Positions 19,129-21,916 of a DNA stretch of 21,916 nucleotides are shown here, one piece after another. The DNA is taken from the IMG/VR virus record IMGVR_UViG_3300031972_000143, positions 1 through 21,916 of that record; one strand, written 5' to 3'. Made by a program: the position numbers and the translations under genes. The notes beneath the pieces are model-generated. The model was not told where the DNA came from. It saw only the letters and a program-made list of their open reading frames with translations, and did no database searches. This stretch comes from a virus. Positions within the stretch are counted from its first letter, which is position 1. Every line of letters starts with the position of its first letter.

Positions 19129-21462
19129 ATGACTATATCAACTACAATTATTAAAAATAGCTTTAGCGGAGATGGATCTAACTTAGATTTTACCTATACA
19201 TTTAAAATATCTGCGGATAGCGAAATGTTAGTTATTATAAGATCTGCTGCTGGAACAGAGACTACAAAAACTTTAACTACTAATTATACAGTTAGTGGTG
19301 CTGGAGATGCTGGAGGTGGTACAGTTAGTTTTGTTTCTGGTCAAGCACCAGCCTCAACAGAAACAGTTATTTTAAGAAGAAATACTACACAAACTCAAGC
19401 CTTAGATTTAATTGAAAATGATAACTTACCAGCTAACTCTTTAGAAACCGCTTTTGATAAAAACTTAGCTATTGCTCAAGAATTACAAGAACAATTAGAT
19501 AGATCATTTAAAGTATCAAGAACAACTACTATTACGACACCAGAATTTACAGAAGATGCCGCTACAAGAGCATCAAGAACTTTAGGTTTTGATAGCACAG
19601 GAAATGTACTTCAAACTGTTGCTGACTTCTTACCAGCTGGAGGAGATAGTGCTATGTTTACTTACTCCACAACTACTGCTGATGCTGATCCTGGTTCAGG
19701 AAAATTTAGATTAAACAACGCAACAATCTCTAGTGCAACTGAAATGTACATTGATGATTTAGAATTTAACTCTACAGATGTTTCAGCATGGGTTCAATCT
19801 TGGGATGATGTTAGCGGAAATGATACTAACAGAGGAAGAATAAGAATTTCAAAAGCAAATACATTAGACACTTGGATGGTATTTAAAGTAACTGGTGCTA
19901 TTACAGACGCATCTGGTTATTCAAAAGTAAGTTTAACTTATATTGATAATGCTGGAACTTTTGCTGATACTGATAAAGTATTTATATCTTTTGTAGCATC
20001 TGGAGAAGATGGAGCAATACCTGGATATTTTTATAAATTTGATACTGGCACATCTGATGCAGATCCTGGAGCTGGAGAAATAGCATTTAATAATGGAACT
20101 TATGCTTCAGTTACAGCAATCTATATTGATGATGCTGATGCAAATGGAGCAACATCTTCAGCCGATGTATTAACTTGGGATGACAGCACATCATCAATTA
20201 AAGGTTATCTTCACATTGTAGATATTAACGACAGTTCAACATACGCAAGATTTTCTATAACTGGTTCATCAACCGATGCGTCAGGATATAATAAATTAGC
20301 TGTTACTCATTTAGTTTCAAATAATACTTTTTCAGCAGCAGATGAATTATCTGTTCACTTTACAAGAGTTGGAGACAAAGGCGATACTGGATCGACTGGA
20401 AGTACAGGATCAACTGGAAGCACAGGCTCAACAGGAGCATCAGGTACTAACTCACAGCTTTCAATGACATTTAATAATTCAACTTCAGACGCAGATCCTG
20501 GAGCTGGTAAAATTGCTTTTAACAATGGTACACTATCAAGTGTTTCAATTTTATATGTAGATGATGCAGACGATGCTTCAGCTGATATATCTAGTTTTGT
20601 TCAAAGCTGGGATGATATTTCAAATTCTTCTGCAAGAGGAATTGTTACAATTACTAAAGAAGGAACTGCCTCTACTTACGCAACTTTTAAAGTAACAGGA
20701 GCTGTAACAGATGCTTCTGGTTATACAAAAGTTCCAGTAACTCACATTGTATCAAGTGGTACATTTTCAAATACTGATGGAGTAGGAGTACACTTTAGTT
20801 ATTCTGGAGCTGATGGCTCTGGAGATATGTCGGATGTAGTTGATGACACTTCTCCTCAACTTGGTGGTAATTTAGATGTAAATGGACAAGACATAGTTTC
20901 TACGTCAAATGCTGATATAGATATTATTCCTAATGGAACAGGAGATGTAAATCTTGGTGCAGATACAGTACAAATTGGAGATAACAATGCTAACGCCACT
21001 CTAACTACTCAAGGTACTGGCGATCTTATTTTAAATACAAATAATGGCACAAACGCTGGAAACATAACTTTAGAAGATGGTGCTAATGGTCATATCCAGT
21101 TTACTACAAATGGAACTGGAACCATTAAATTTAACGATCTAGCTTACATTCCTCAACAAGCATTAACCTCATCATCAAATGCTATTGCTTGGGATACACA
21201 AGCTAAACCAAACGCATATCATCTAACAACAGAAAGCACTACTTTCTCTGCTCCAAGTAATGCAGTTGAAGGAGCGTTCATCTGTGTTGAGATTAATTAC
21301 AATGGTTCGCACACTATAGCTTGGAACACAGTATTTGAATTTGCTGCATCAACTGCTCCTACTGCAACAAGTTCAGACGGTAAAACAGACATATTAGTAT
21401 TCAGATACAATGGAGCTGTATGGCAAGAAGTAGGCAGAACATTAAATTTAAGTGAGAGTTAA
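19129..21462 (+). CDS. Modular tail fibre with collagen-like linker
   Basis: A 777-residue receptor-binding fibre. Residues 1-130 resemble the T7 gp17 N-terminal domain that docks to the tail (SGDGSNLDFTYTF, then TNYTVS, VILRRNTTQTQALDLIENDNLPANSLETAFD, QELQEQLDRSF). Next come three related beta modules at about 175-295, 300-414 and 445-560, each with a SDADPGxG opening, an xIYIDDAD strand, a SWDD turn and a closing FKVTGAVTDASGY element. A collagen-like run of Gly-x-Thr triplets (415-439) separates modules 2 and 3. The stretch 570-670 (SPQLGGNLDVNGQDI onward) is a Gly/Asn/Thr-rich beta repeat, and 680-777 is a beta tip with a WNTVFEF and DILVFRYNGAVW signature found at many phage fibre ends. 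It is trimeric in related phages. Confidence 0.88.
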   Translation: MTISTTIIKNSFSGDGSNLDFTYTFKISADSEMLVIIRSAAGTETTKTLTTNYTVSGAGDAGGGTVSFVSGQAPASTETVILRRNTTQTQALDLIENDNLPANSLETAFDKNLAIAQELQEQLDRSFKVSRTTTITTPEFTEDAATRASRTLGFDSTGNVLQTVADFLPAGGDSAMFTYSTTTADADPGSGKFRLNNATISSATEMYIDDLEFNSTDVSAWVQSWDDVSGNDTNRGRIRISKANTLDTWMVFKVTGAITDASGYSKVSLTYIDNAGTFADTDKVFISFVASGEDGAIPGYFYKFDTGTSDADPGAGEIAFNNGTYASVTAIYIDDADANGATSSADVLTWDDSTSSIKGYLHIVDINDSSTYARFSITGSSTDASGYNKLAVTHLVSNNTFSAADELSVHFTRVGDKGDTGSTGSTGSTGSTGSTGASGTNSQLSMTFNNSTSDADPGAGKIAFNNGTLSSVSILYVDDADDASADISSFVQSWDDISNSSARGIVTITKEGTASTYATFKVTGAVTDASGYTKVPVTHIVSSGTFSNTDGVGVHFSYSGADGSGDMSDVVDDTSPQLGGNLDVNGQDIVSTSNADIDIIPNGTGDVNLGADTVQIGDNNANATLTTQGTGDLILNTNNGTNAGNITLEDGANGHIQFTTNGTGTIKFNDLAYIPQQALTSSSNAIAWDTQAKPNAYHLTTESTTFSAPSNAVEGAFICVEINYNGSHTIAWNTVFEFAASTAPTATSSDGKTDILVFRYNGAVWQEVGRTLNLSES
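19651..20808 (+). repeat. Three tandem beta-module repeats in the tail fibre gene
   Basis: Three copies of a module of roughly 115 codons (19651-20013, 20026-20370, 20461-20808) share the motifs SDADPG, YIDD or YVDDAD, WDD and TGAxTDASGY. Copies 2 and 3 are the closest. The collagen-like linker splits copies 2 and 3. Confidence 0.75.
20371..20445 (+). repeat. Collagen-like Gly-X-Thr tract
   Basis: Eight Gly-X-Y triplets (GDK GDT GST five times GAS) are encoded by imperfect short tandem repeats around GGATCAACTGGAAGCACA. Collagen-like tracts give a stiff trimeric stalk in phage fibres. The repeats could change copy number by slippage. Confidence 0.75.
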
Positions 21463-21465
21463 AAT

Positions 21466-21916
21466 ATGTACGCATTAATAAAAGACGGATCAATTTCAAA
21501 ATATATCAACCATCCAAAATCTTTAGTAATAGGAGATGTTCAATATCCAGCTAAAATATTTCAACTGTGGTCGCAATCAGAATTAAATGCAATAGGTATT
21601 TATGAAGTTATAACTGATACAACTAATTACAAAGACGAAGCATATTACATTAACACTAACGAACAATATAACTTTGCAGATGGTCAAGTTACTAAATCTT
21701 GGGGAACTGCTACACCTAAAAAATTAAATGATGAAAACGCAGTAGATGAAGATGGTAATAATTTATTAGATGATGATGGCAACCAAGTAATTAACTATGG
21801 TTTAAAAACCGAAAAGAAAAGAATAGTAAAACAACAAGCATCAGGATTACTAGCACCTACTGATTGGTATGTAGTTAAATCAACAGAGGTAGCTGACTAT
21901 GATGTTCCAGCAAATG
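21466..21916 (+). CDS. Fibre-adjacent protein, 3' end cut by window
   Basis: An open frame from ATG at 21466 runs to the window edge (150 residues visible, no stop). It opens with MYALIKDGSISKYINHPKSL and continues with IFQLWSQSELNAIGIYEVI (32-50), a pattern of a small beta domain commonly found just after tail fibres in marine phages. The final visible part, KKRIVKQQASGLLAPTDWYVVKSTE, is like the C-terminal piece of tail-fibre-associated or fibre chaperone-like proteins. A role in fibre assembly is inferred from position and pattern. It starts three bases after the fibre stop. Confidence 0.65.
   Translation, partial: MYALIKDGSISKYINHPKSLVIGDVQYPAKIFQLWSQSELNAIGIYEVITDTTNYKDEAYYINTNEQYNFADGQVTKSWGTATPKKLNDENAVDEDGNNLLDDDGNQVINYGLKTEKKRIVKQQASGLLAPTDWYVVKSTEVADYDVPAN

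Noticed and set aside
20371-20445. Short tandem repeats as a CRISPR-like array
   Set aside because: The repeats are in frame, contiguous without spacers and encode Gly-X-Thr collagen-like triplets.

Overview
The window is a contiguous piece of a low-GC (about one third G+C by eye) tailed-phage genome. Every convincing gene is on the + strand, and many neighbours overlap by one base (TAATG) or are separated by only a few bases. The gene order portal, scaffold, major capsid protein, tail tubular A, tail tubular B, GNAT-like internal protein, three to four internal core proteins, tail fibre is the order of T7 genes 8 to 17, so the virion is almost certainly a short-tailed podovirus of T7-like architecture. 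The AT richness, the DUF6321-type basic protein, the marine-phage small proteins and the alphaproteobacterial-phage markers (DUF6362, HGGxSTG) suggest a marine alphaproteobacterial host, possibly SAR11-like. That host call is inference; nothing in the window proves it.

Layout. 1-1049: end of an upstream regulatory or replication module, with an unknown protein open to the left edge, a winged-helix-like protein with a TTG start, and a DUF6362 helix-turn-helix protein. 1050-1230: an AT-rich noncoding break with hairpins and a long T tract. 1231-1840: an HGGxSTG zinc-finger-like protein and a terminase small subunit. 1841-2103: a relatively GC-rich noncoding block with several inverted repeats. 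2104-3676: two small proteins and the terminase large subunit. 3688-4580: four small proteins, including a tandem paralogous pair in the position of T7 genes 6.7 and 7.3. 4581-8813: portal, Bbp19-like protein, scaffold, major capsid protein and a probable decoration protein, closed by a strong stem-loop at 8823-8862. 8873-12821: DUF6321 basic protein, secreted Cys protein, micro membrane protein, tail tubes A and B. 12814-19127: internal virion proteins. 19129-21462: modular tail fibre. 21466-end: a fibre-adjacent protein cut by the window edge.

How the parts work together. The terminase packages DNA through the portal into a scaffolded prohead. Tail tubular proteins A and B make the short tail, the internal proteins are stored in the head and probably ejected to build the DNA conduit across the envelope, and the fibre binds the host. 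Compared with T7, the terminase genes sit in front of the portal and are of a different, Sf6/P22-like type, and no lytic transglycosylase motif is visible in the large internal protein. Lysis genes, RNA polymerase, DNA polymerase and integrase are not seen here. I see no convincing undescribed defence or other wholly new system. The most interesting unexplained parts are the structured noncoding block at 1841-2103, the hairpin set around the capsid gene, the divided internal-core gene and the set of very basic or membrane microproteins.
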